A stretch of DNA of 64,000 nucleotides from Cotesia glomerata. Its lineage: Eukaryota > Arthropoda > Insecta > Hymenoptera > Braconidae. The position numbers and the translations under genes were made by a program. How positions within the stretch are numbered: the first letter of the stretch is position 1; each line of letters begins with the position of its first letter. Below, piece by piece: positions 12,700-22,400 of this stretch. A model generated the notes under the pieces. It was not told where the DNA came from. It searched no databases and saw nothing but the letters and a program-made list of their open reading frames with translations. Location of the stretch: the NCBI RefSeq assembly GCF_020080835.1, contig NC_058161.1, positions 9,117,297-9,181,296 on the forward strand, read 5' to 3'.

Positions 12700-13055
12700 T
12701 GTGCAAAAAAAGTTCTGATTGAAAATGAATTTAAGATTGAAATTCATATTTTGACACAAATATGAATTAGTTTTTAGATCAATCCAAATTTGATACTGCG
12801 ATTTGTTGATAGAAATTCGTATGCCTGGAGAACTTTCGAACCTGCTTCAAAATTTTAATAGACAAGAATATTTAGGATACATTTTATACATAAAATATTC
12901 TTGTATTTATTAAAATTCTGAAGCAGGATCGAAAGTTCTACAGGCGTACGAATTTCTATCTACAAATCAATCTCAAATTTGGATTGATCTCAAAATTAAT
13001 TCATATTTGTATCGAAATATGAATTTCAATTTTAAATTCATTTTGAATCAGAATT
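12700..13055. repeat. Large fold-back repeat next to the gap
   Basis: The stretch is an imperfect palindrome centred near 12885: GAAAATGAATTTAAGATTGA at the left pairs with its counterpart near 13020-13040, ATAGAAATTCGTATGCCTG near 12810 pairs with CAGGCGTACGAATTTCTAT near 12942, and CAAGAATATT pairs with AATATTCTTG around the centre. Arms are about 150 bases with point differences, typical of a non-autonomous fold-back element. Confidence 0.85.
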
Positions 13056-13202
13056 TTTAACTTCCCGCTAAGAAAATTGAAAATTTTCAAAAATCGGGAA
13101 GTTATTGGTTTACCCCATTTTTTGAAAATCGAGTTCTCATCAGATCTTGACATTTTGAGGTCCTAAGAAGCTTCCCTGAATGTTTTCGCGATGATGTCCG
13201 TA

Positions 13203-13263
<61 letters not shown>

Positions 13264-13926
13264 CCGTATGTAAATCTCTCATAACTTTTGAACGGCTTGA
13301 CCGATTTCATCGCGGTTGGCACCATTCGAAAGGGCTTGATAAACTAAGATTTTAAGTACCATTTGGACCCATTCGAATTGGTAGATTTTGAGAAATCTCA
13401 AAAAAACGACAAAAAAAAATTTTTTGAAATGTGGTTTTTATGGAATTACTTTTAAATGGCTTTACCGATCAATTCCAAAATCTAATCAGCTCTTAAGATC
13501 AAAAAACAACGTCGATCACCGCAAGCCCGGTCAAAATCGGTTAATTCGTTCGTGAGTTATCGTTGTCGAAAAAAAACCGAAAAAAGTGTTTTTTCGGTAT
13601 TACTTCGACATTACTGGCTCGATCAATTTAAAGTTAATTATCCTTCATGGAGCTTTGAAAACTGCGTTGAATGACGCCAACCGCGTGAAAATCGGTTCAT
13701 TCATTTAAATGTTATTGCCGTTTGAAAATTCAAAAAATTGTGTTTTATTAAACTGCTATTAGAGTTTTGAGCTCAAAGAGCTCAAAATGACACAAAAATT
13801 ATATTTTTGAGCTTGAAGAGCTCAAAAACGTAATGTGTAGCTTTGAGCGCTTAAGTACAAAATGAGCGGGAAGTTGCAGGGATGGCCTTTAGAGTCAACC
13901 GTCATCCTAATTTGTTTTTGCACGGG
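13056..13926. repeat. Dispersed repeat with TG microsatellite core
   Basis: Begins with the inverted pair AACTTCCCGCT / AATCGGGAAGTT (about 13060-13102) and ends with GAGCGGGAAGTT near 13863. Inside are a TG microsatellite and phrases such as TTTTGAACGGCTTGACCGAT. A related copy in the opposite orientation is at about 46650-47220, so this is a multi-copy element. CCTGTGCAAAAA at about 12699 and TTTTTGCACGGG near 13915 are inverted and may be the ends of a composite element that also includes the fold-back at 12700-13055. Confidence 0.65.
13206..13262. repeat. (TG)n microsatellite
   Basis: About 28 uninterrupted TG units inside the dispersed repeat. Confidence 0.98.
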
Positions 13927-15813
13927 TTTCAGCGGGTAAATTATAATTAAATAAAATAATAACACTGACGTAACTGGATTACAATCATGTTCATATGTAT
14001 CTTAAATTTTTTCATTATTTTTATCATTAATAATATTCAAATTTCAAAATTTTTTTAACAATTCCACTTACAGTTTCTAAAATCTTTAGTGAACTTTATG
14101 AAAAATCAATTCTTAAATCTTTATTATTTTTAACAAAAATAATTAATTATTATTACTACTAATAACTTTTTTTCTATCGCCCCAAAATTTTTCGTACTGA
14201 ACTTTCATAAGAGGTAGTATTTGAAAAAATTTGAAACATTGAAAGTTCAATGCTTTAAATATTTTTTAATCCTTTCGTTTAATCAAGGTTTATTTTCGTT
14301 ACTACGAAAAATTAGTTACATTTATAAACTGCGAGACTCATAGCGAAAATAAAGTTATTGATAGAATAATTGAATTGGATGATAGATTTCGATATAATTA
14401 ATAGTTAAAACAATTATATCAAACAATAAATTCTTAAATTATTTATGAAAAATGACAATCAATTTTCAATCAAAGTACCGTTAGTTCTATTACACGGACT
14501 AATATAACCCATCTACCAAAAACTGGCAGAAATTGAAATTCTTAATCTTAATAAAATCATCATTCGGTAAATGTTTTAAAGATCAAATTAAAGAAGCATT
14601 TTTATCAGCCTTAAGGTAAATTTTCAAAAAATAAGTTATCTTATTTCAATTAAATGTTCTTTAGAAATAAAAAGACAGAAAATGCAATTTTCACTATCTT
14701 TAAAAAAATTCAAATGGCTATTATTTCTAAACTTAGTGACCGATTTAGCTCATCTTTGAACTTATTTGAGGTAATCGTCTAAAAAATATGTATACTAAGG
14801 TTAATTAAGATCCGTAAATAACTATAAGTAAAATTGCGGCAACATGTCCTGAGTTGTCCCTTCATTTACCAATTATCAAGTTAGGATTAAAAACGCGATT
14901 TTAATACCTTAAATTGATTAATTTTCCGAAAATTTTTAGTTAAATGTCAACAATCCAAAAAAAGTTTCACTTGCATCGTGGTTTCATAAAACCACTCAAT
15001 ATTTTTGGATTATACACGAAATAAAGTAAGCTTATTTTATTATCAACCTTCATTGACTAAGATATATGAGTATATCAAAAAAATTTCAGAAATAATTTTG
15101 TTTCATGTTTCATTTTATTAAAATTAGCAAAAAATATCCATTTAATTCTTATAAAGAATACATTTTCATCAATAATGAATATTATTAGTTAGTTTAAAAA
15201 AAAAAGTTTTAATAACTTTGATGGTAGTACTTGATTCATTGATTTTTAAACTAAAAAATATTAGTTTGTATCAAGAAGTGTGTTTAATGATAAATTTTCA
15301 AAGAAATAATTCTCAGTATAGCCACAATTAACCGTAAAATCTCAATAAAGTTTCGTAGTTATTATTTTTTCTCGCATATTCTATAAACTCACATTAAGAT
15401 GATCCTCTCTATATTCCTTTCTCAATCCTTTCCTACCAATATCCTGTTACGTGAATGTGGAACGCTTCACGTAATAATTACCGTAACTCCTATTCTTTCC
15501 CGCTTCACAGCATTATTTATATTTGTAAATAAACGACTGTTTCGACTTTTCTAAAAGTTACTGAATTACAAAATTTTATCGAGATTTTACTATGAATTAT
15601 TTTTTTTATCGAACTTGCAGTTCACTAGTAAGAAACTAAGAAAATACCTAATTTGGAAATTTTTACTTTCTGTATCTTAAGAATATTATGAAAATGAAAA
15701 GAAACTCATGTATTTTCTTTTTATGAAAATCAATAGTATATTTTTATTTTGATCATAAAAACAAAATTTATTAGAGTATTTATGTAAAGATTAGGGAAAC
15801 ATTCATGGAAAAT
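13927..15813. other. A/T-rich spacer, nothing recognised
   Basis: No coding frame of useful length, no splice-linked exons and no RNA gene seen. I searched it for the missing 5' exons of ASNA1 on the minus strand (P-loop GKGGVGKT) and saw none. Confidence 0.55.
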
Positions 15814-16704
15814 CTAGTACAACTTTTCTTGGATCCAAGATACGTAAGGAGCGATTTTTGTGTATACTTGATAATTTCTTGTTTTTTCGCATCCTTTTTC
15901 CCAGGCTAAAATTCCAAAAACGCGTCCGCTGACAGTCAAAGGACTGCCTAAGAATTTGAAACAAGAATCTTGTTCCCTAGTCTCTGGTGGACTTGTACAA
16001 AATTGGTCGTTCTGAATTCCACCAGTGCTAGAATAGCTCTCGTTACATTTTTCTTCTGATAAAATTGGTACGGAAATTTTTTTCAAAGCATGAGGAGAAT
16101 CATCATCTTCAAACATACCCCACCCGGTCAAGTAACCGACATCATACGTAGAGATGTCTTCATCAGGTTCCGGGAGAAGTATCGGCTGACGAGTTTCATT
16201 AAATACAAAGGGTTCATTTACTCTTAGCAACATAATGTTATAAACTGGAACCTGGTCAGTAGAATCGTCCCATACAAATTTTTCATGTCGAATAATCTCA
16301 ATGATTGAGTGAAGAGTTCCGTTTTTATTATCAAAAGTACTTCCAGATCGAATTGTTCGACCAACAGCTGCACTGCAGGTTGCAGCGGTAAGTATCATTT
16401 TTTCAGAAACAATTACTCCAGAACAGTAGCTCTCTCCAAAACGCTGAATACCTACTTGGTAGGGAAATTCCTCAATTTTAGCATTTTGCGTTAAATGAAT
16501 TTGGTTTTTTAATGGGTCGGCTGAAATTAATTAAAAAAATTATTTTTGAAGTTTAATATTTTAATTAGTAAATAAATATTTGCTTTACAAATAACAATTA
16601 GTAAATAGCCACAATAAAAAAGAATAAAGCTTATGTAACATATCAGAAAAATAGTCACCTGTGATGACCGCAGCAAAAATAAATAAGATGATAACTTTCA
16701 GCAT
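15814..16704 (-). CDS. Secreted serine protease homologue, catalytically dead
   Basis: Two exons (16704-16659 and 16520-15814) give 250 residues. Residues 1-16 are a signal peptide (MLKVIILFIFAAVITA). The rest is one trypsin/chymotrypsin fold recognisable from EEFPYQVGIQ, SGVIVSEKMILTAA, LTGWGMFED and the C-terminal YTKIAPYVSWIQ. All three catalytic positions are changed: His is Thr63 (TAATC instead of TAAHC), Asp is Asn110 (YNIMLL), Ser is Leu206 (DSCFKFLGSPL in place of DSCQGDSGGPL). The activation site (R|IVGG) is also absent. It is therefore a non-catalytic protease homologue of the kind used in insect immunity cascades and found in parasitoid venoms; which role applies is not shown by the sequence. 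The frame is intact, so it is not a pseudogene. Its promoter and exon 1 are mirrored at 17075-17283. Confidence 0.88.
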
Positions 16705-17290
16705 CTTGTTTTTAAAATGTAACTACTAATGATATTATTGTTGAAAATTGTCGTTTATATTTGACCGATAAGAAAAGTTATCTTCTTTTAATTTCAATCA
16801 ATCAAGAGTTAATCTAATTTTTAGACTTTTTTGAAAATAAAATTAAAGTTTTAATCATGTGATATTGTTTTGCTAATCTTCCTAATCTAATTAATATGAA
16901 GCAAAAAATCTATGAAACTTTATTGACGAATATTGTTTTTGCTATTGATTGCTTATTTCAACAAATATTTATCTGTATCTGTAAATCAATCAATATTATT
17001 TTGATTAAACTATTTTATTTAATCTAATTTCGTTAAGGTTGATTACTTGAAGAAGATATGCAATCATTTGGCAAAACAATATCCCATGATTAGCTTTGAT
17101 TTTATTTTTAAAAAAGTCTAAAAATTAGATTAACTTTTGATTGATTGAAATTAAAAGAACAGAACGTTTCGTATCGGTCAAATAAAAACGATAATTTTCA
17201 ACAATAATATTATTAGTAGTTAAATTTTAAAAACAGGATGCTGAAAGTTATCATCTTATTTATTTCTGCTGCTGTTATTACAGGTGACTA
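16650..17290. repeat. Inverted duplication of the protease-homologue promoter and first exon
   Basis: Sequence from about 16650 to 16880 reappears as its reverse complement at about 17075-17290, with a spacer of some 195 bases. The arms contain signal-peptide exon, donor site, 5' UTR and about 150 bases of upstream sequence (for example GATTGATTGAAATTAAAAGA and TTTGGCAAAACAATATC against GATATTGTTTTGC). Differences are scattered substitutions, indicating a fairly recent event. Confidence 0.9.
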
Positions 17291-17512
17291 TTCTTCTTGA
17301 TTTCTTGATAGTTATTTCCTAGATCTAAAAGATCTTAATTTTTTTATGGTAGAATGATAATAAATGTGATAATTTTTTAATGAAAAAAATAAAGTTTATA
17401 TACTGAACATTTTTTATTTTAACCTATAACTCTTAATTATTATATGAACAAAATTATTTTTACAGATGAACAATTTTTATACATAATAATATCGACGTCA
17501 ACAAAAACTTGA
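17238..17512 (+). pseudogene. Orphan copy of the protease-homologue signal-peptide exon
   Basis: 17238-17283 encodes a 15-residue signal sequence (MLKVIILFISAAVIT) with the same 46-nt length and the same GTGACT donor as exon 1 of the minus-strand protease homologue, from which it differs at one residue. No protease exon follows on the + strand. The nearest acceptor (TTTTACAG ending 17465) would add only 15 residues (starting DEQFLYIII) before a stop at 17510-17512. Most likely this is an orphaned exon; a short secreted peptide cannot be excluded. Confidence 0.6.
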
Positions 17513-17622
17513 CTAGTTGGTATCTTCAACATACAATTATACAATTATAGCTACATCCAATGAATTAATCACACAAATTCACTGTTACACATTTACTTAA
17601 ATTTATTTTACATTATGTTCAA

Positions 17623-17908
17623 TTAATCAAGAGATAATATTGATTCAATAGATGTTCTGCTCCTAGATTGTAATTTAGGTCCACCTAAATAGCTCAGTGG
17701 GTTTTCAAAAGTTCGTATGTCTTCTCCTAAGAATATCGGAGTGGTGTTGAGCATTTTAAATTTTCCATCTGCAAGAATATCGAAACCATTAATGTGCACT
17801 TTTTAATCTGTGACAAAAATTAGTAAATACAAAATATATATTTGAATAAATACCTGGACTCGTTGCTTGAGATTTTGATGGTTGTCTAACTCCAAATATG
17901 CGTACGAT
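17623..17908 (-). CDS. Two-exon coding tail, possibly an alternative 3' end of the axotactin-like gene
   Basis: Exons 17908-17854 and 17768-17623, joined across a GT/AG intron, keep one frame open for 66 codons to a stop (start IVRIFGVRQPS, middle LNTTPIFLGEDIRTFENPL, end SIESILSLD). There is no ATG at the front, so it must be spliced onto something upstream. The first acceptor is in phase 0, the same phase as the exon junction after residue NPF of the axotactin-like gene whose last exon lies 1.5 kb further upstream on the same strand. I infer an alternative cytoplasmic tail; it could instead be the end of an unidentified gene. Confidence 0.5.
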
Positions 17909-18676
17909 CTAAAAAAATTTGAAACGTTATTTTTATTCTTATTTCACAAAATTTTTACAAATTTTTTTCTTTCCATATATAAAGTAATAAATAGAGCAAT
18001 AGAGCGAGAATAAGGATATTTTATCAGTTGATTGTTATCTAGAGTGAAAATAAAGATAAAAAATAAAACATAATAATGATGATTTAATAGTTATGTTAAG
18101 TTTTGCGTTAGTATCAATAAAAGCTCACTTACTTCGGTAAATTAAAGATCGCACATTAACGCACAAAATTAATATAATTATAATTATTTATAAATAAACG
18201 ATATGGCATGTTTGTTTTAATGGCACTGTGTCACATTTTAATAAATAATTATTAATAAAAAAACATAAAGCATAAACTGCAACGTGACTGGTGCTTCAGC
18301 ATTTCTTCAGCCCAAAAGCTCAAACATGCGATGATATGATACGATGTTTGATACGATACTAATTATACTTAAATAAATAAACAATGATGGTCGATGGTAT
18401 GAATGATTACGAATAATTTATTGTAACAAGCTTTTTTTGATTCATTTTCATATATTTATCTATATAAGCTCCAATTTAACATGCTATAAAATATTTATTT
18501 ATTTATTAATATTTCATTCACAAAATATAGTACCTTAAATTTCTATAAAGTTATTGTATAATTAATTTATCAAACTTTAAACTTATTTATACTGTTTGTT
18601 AAAAGATTTATCGATTAATATGTAAATTTGTTCAGTCAATTTGTAAATGTTACTAAAAATACTCAGTGATACCTTT

Positions 18677-18781
18677 TTACAATAATTGAAACGTTTCTTG
18701 TGTTTCATCCGTTTTGGTAATGGAGTTTAATGGTATCACATTATCTTCATTATTCGTATCCGTCTTAGACCAAGTTATTAT
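18677..18781 (-). CDS. Short coding 3' exon, second candidate alternative tail
   Basis: After a good acceptor (TTTTTCAG) the minus strand stays open for 34 codons (IITWSKTDTNNED ... TQETFQLL) to a TAA. The composition is hydrophilic, like a cytoplasmic tail, and the acceptor phase is 0, matching the last junction of the axotactin-like gene. Evidence is only the splice site, phase and local rise in G+C. Confidence 0.4.
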   Translation of the reverse strand: MITWSKTDTNNEDNVIPLNSITKTDETQETFQLL

Positions 18782-19333
18782 CTGAAAAATTTTTATATCC
18801 CGATATGAAATAATACCTTCAGTTTATCAATTATTTCCCTTACTTTTAATTTAATTTTTTTTTAATATTGATCAAAAACATGATCTCTTAATTTTGACTT
18901 CTATCTGAAAATGATTGTGATGTTGTGTTTAATTTTAAAATGTTTTTTTCGCTAAGCATACACACATATATCAATATAAATTTTATAAAATTAAAACCAA
19001 TAAGCGCATAAATTAATAATAACAATTAATTTATTAATAACAATGCGTATTTGATTAATTTTGAATTTTTTATGTGGACTGGCGATTGGCACTAATTGAT
19101 AATGAAGCAAATTATGATGAATAAACATAAAATATAATTGTGTATTAGTGCTTTCGGTGGGTAAGTCCAAAAAAAAAATTTATAAATCAAAATTAATAAA
19201 CAAAATTCTGAAAATAAAAAATCATTAACTCAGCCTTATTTTCGCTTTATCAATTGAATTCTATGAAGTTGATTAATAATTAAATAATAAATTAATTACT
19301 AAAATTAAACTACTAAATTTAACATAATAACTG

Positions 19334-19334
<1 letters not shown>

Positions 19335-19419
<85 letters not shown>
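19335..19419. repeat. (AT)n microsatellite
   Basis: About 42 AT units, immediately downstream of the stop codon of the axotactin-like gene, probably in its 3' UTR. Confidence 0.98.
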
Positions 19420-19421
<2 letters not shown>

Positions 19422-19451
19422 TACAATTAATATCTAATTAATTGATAATTA

Positions 19452-22400
19452 TTATTCCATCTTTGGCACATCAAACATTTTAGCAGTTACTTTTTCGACA
19501 TACAAACTTTCTGGACGTGTTTTATTGTTTATTTCAGTGGTTGGTTCACTGAAATCTAAGCTCAGAGGTCTTTGAACGGCGCCATTTTTCATTTCATTAC
19601 CTCCGACGATATATTCGTTTGTCTTTATTTCATTGAGACCAGTTATTGAAAAGTTTGTTTCCAGTAAACGTTTTCCAGATATACCCGTAAATCCCGGTGG
19701 AAGGACCGGCGGTAGAACCGGTGGAAGACGTTTTAATGCTTGATTTCTTACCGGAACAGGTTTGACGAGTACTTGAGCTTCTATTTCCGGACTTGTTGAA
19801 CTTTTGTCAACTTCATCTTCCTCCTCTTCTTCGTTTACTTCTTCTTCTTCTTGCTCGCGTTCTTCAAGCTCCGGCTCTTCAGTTAAGTCTTCCATTGACT
19901 GAGAATAACAAATAGAATAAAGTTATATAAATTCGTTTTAATTATCATACGAATAATTTAATAAAAAAATATAAAATAATAATAACAATAATGAAAAAAA
20001 TTGAAAAACATGCGAATTCGAAAACTTATTTCTCATGCATTACTTATTTGAAAGCTTTAAGCATGCAAAGCAATATTAATCTCATCCGAGTTTTAAAAAA
20101 TATTATTAAATAAAACAAATAAAAAAAAAAAAAAATCTTTACAAATGGATTCGGTTTCGCAGGTTTTGGTCCGGTGCCTGTATTTACCCCTAGTAATTCT
20201 TTCTTCTCTGAATCTTCATCTGTAAAAATAAAAACAAGTATTTTTTTATTCTTTCTAATTATTACAAAATCGATTTCAATTACAAACCTTTTATAAAGAC
20301 TTTTTTATCATTAGAAACATCATTTTTGGACTCTGAATTAGGTACCGATTTGTACTCTTTAACAGAAATTTTATTATGAGTACCATTGGGTCTTTTTTCA
20401 TCTTCAATAATTGTTTTAAATCCGACAGTTTTAACTCCAGATGGACCTACGACAGAATTAGCATAAGTTGGTTGCCATCGTTTAGAACCGCCAGGAGATC
20501 CGCTGCCTGAAACAGCAGCTGAAGCACGAGCTCGTCTCCGTTTCCGATCACGTCTTGCACTTCTTATTACTTCGTAAATACATCCAAGTACTGCAAATAC
20601 AAATACACAAACGAGAACTATAAAAATATAGGTGCCGGCTCCTTGTTCTTCTTTAGTTTCGTCATTGTATATCGATTTGTATGGAACTCTTGCAGGTGGG
20701 TCTTCTACCCACGCTCTATCTCGACCCTTGAATGTCAATGAAGTTATAATTAATTTATTAGAATCTTGGTATCGAATATTGAGTCACAAAATTATTGAAT
20801 TGTATTTCAGAAATTTTTATTTAAATACTTACGACACTGTCATTTCTTGGAGGTTCGAGACCTCGCGGTTGAGCATGAAAAACAGCGCATTGAGCACTTC
20901 TGACACCCGCCGGAATAGACGCCCTCACTGTTTCACTGCCTTTTTTAGTAAATAACATATATTCTTCTAATGGTTTCATCATCGCTCCTCCGTTAATAGA
21001 AACAATGACATCTATAAAATCATTTAAAATAATTAAGTTTTTTTTTATTCTACAATAATTCTAAAATATTGTCAACAGTCGACTTACTACTGAGACACCC
21101 TGTGTAGCCTTTGTAAGCAGTAAATCGAGGATCAGTGGTATTGAGGCCACCTAATTGAATCTCAGTAGACCCAGGACTTTCATCTTCTTCCTGGTGATTA
21201 TCATTATCATCGTCATTGATACTTAAAACGGGAATTGGTAATAATTGTACAGGTTCACGATCAATCTAAAAAAAATTGTAGACATTTGATAATTGATTTA
21301 TACCGATAAATTTATCTTTGAAAAAAAATTTCAAAAATAATTACCATTAAAGTAGCAGTATTATTATCTCGTACGTAATAAACACTATGCCTTGCACCAT
21401 TCAAAAAATTCCTATCATTTAATCGAACTCCGTAAGTTGAACCTTCTCTATCCTCTTCAAAAATCAACTGACCTTCCGAAGTCAATGCTACCAGCAGATA
21501 GTAAGTTCTCCTATAAAGAAAATAAAATAATATTTTTTGAGATAAAAGTTTAGCAGAAAATAAATTATTCACATACTTGTTTTCAGTTTGTAGTAATAAT
21601 AACGCTGATGTTCGTTGCCGTAAGTCGTTTGTGGAAAAGGCCAACTGAACTTTAACTTGTTTTACTTCGCCTTCTAACTCAAAGCCTCTTTGCAGATTAC
21701 TTTCACCGCTGAAATCAGCGCCTTTTTCTACAAAATAAATTTATATTTATAGAATTTCAGTCAAAATTCATAAGTCACTAATTTTTACAGTGAAATAAAA
21801 TAATGAAATAAAATACCATCAGCACAATTTTCTCCAAAATAAGAAGTCAACTCGCAATTACAAGAAGATTCTTGCTTGCCAAAGTCTTCCGTGCAAATTC
21901 CAAGATTTTTACACGGCATAGCGTCACATTTCATTTGACAATTTGGCAAAACCCCTTTGCTTCCTTCGTGATTAGCTTCACTAGCCAGATTTGGAAGATC
22001 TACAAGATATTCAGCGATCATGAGACCTCGAAGACACCCGACGTATCCTTGAATAAGATTCCCTTCTTTTCCAACCCGAAGAAGATTGTCTGGATCAAAT
22101 CCTCCTAAATTAACCTAAACACATAATTTATTTCATCAAATATTGTTCAATTATTAGTTAAATAATAATTTACTTGAAAGTAATCCGTTGGCGGAGCAGG
22201 TGGTCGTTGTGGTGCCAAGACTTCCTTCTCTGGATTGATCCACGGCTTATTGGAATAAGTATCCAGCAGGAGCGGTATAGCATCCAGCGTGACATTGTGA
22301 TTATTAACATGTAGCGTAGTTGAAGTTGGACCTCTGACAATAGCGATTTGAACCGATATCCCGGTGTTTACTCCTGTAACATAAATTCAAAAAACTATTT

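Noticed and set aside
13140..13325. Minus-strand frame with a His-Thr repeat
   Set aside because: It is only the TG microsatellite translated.
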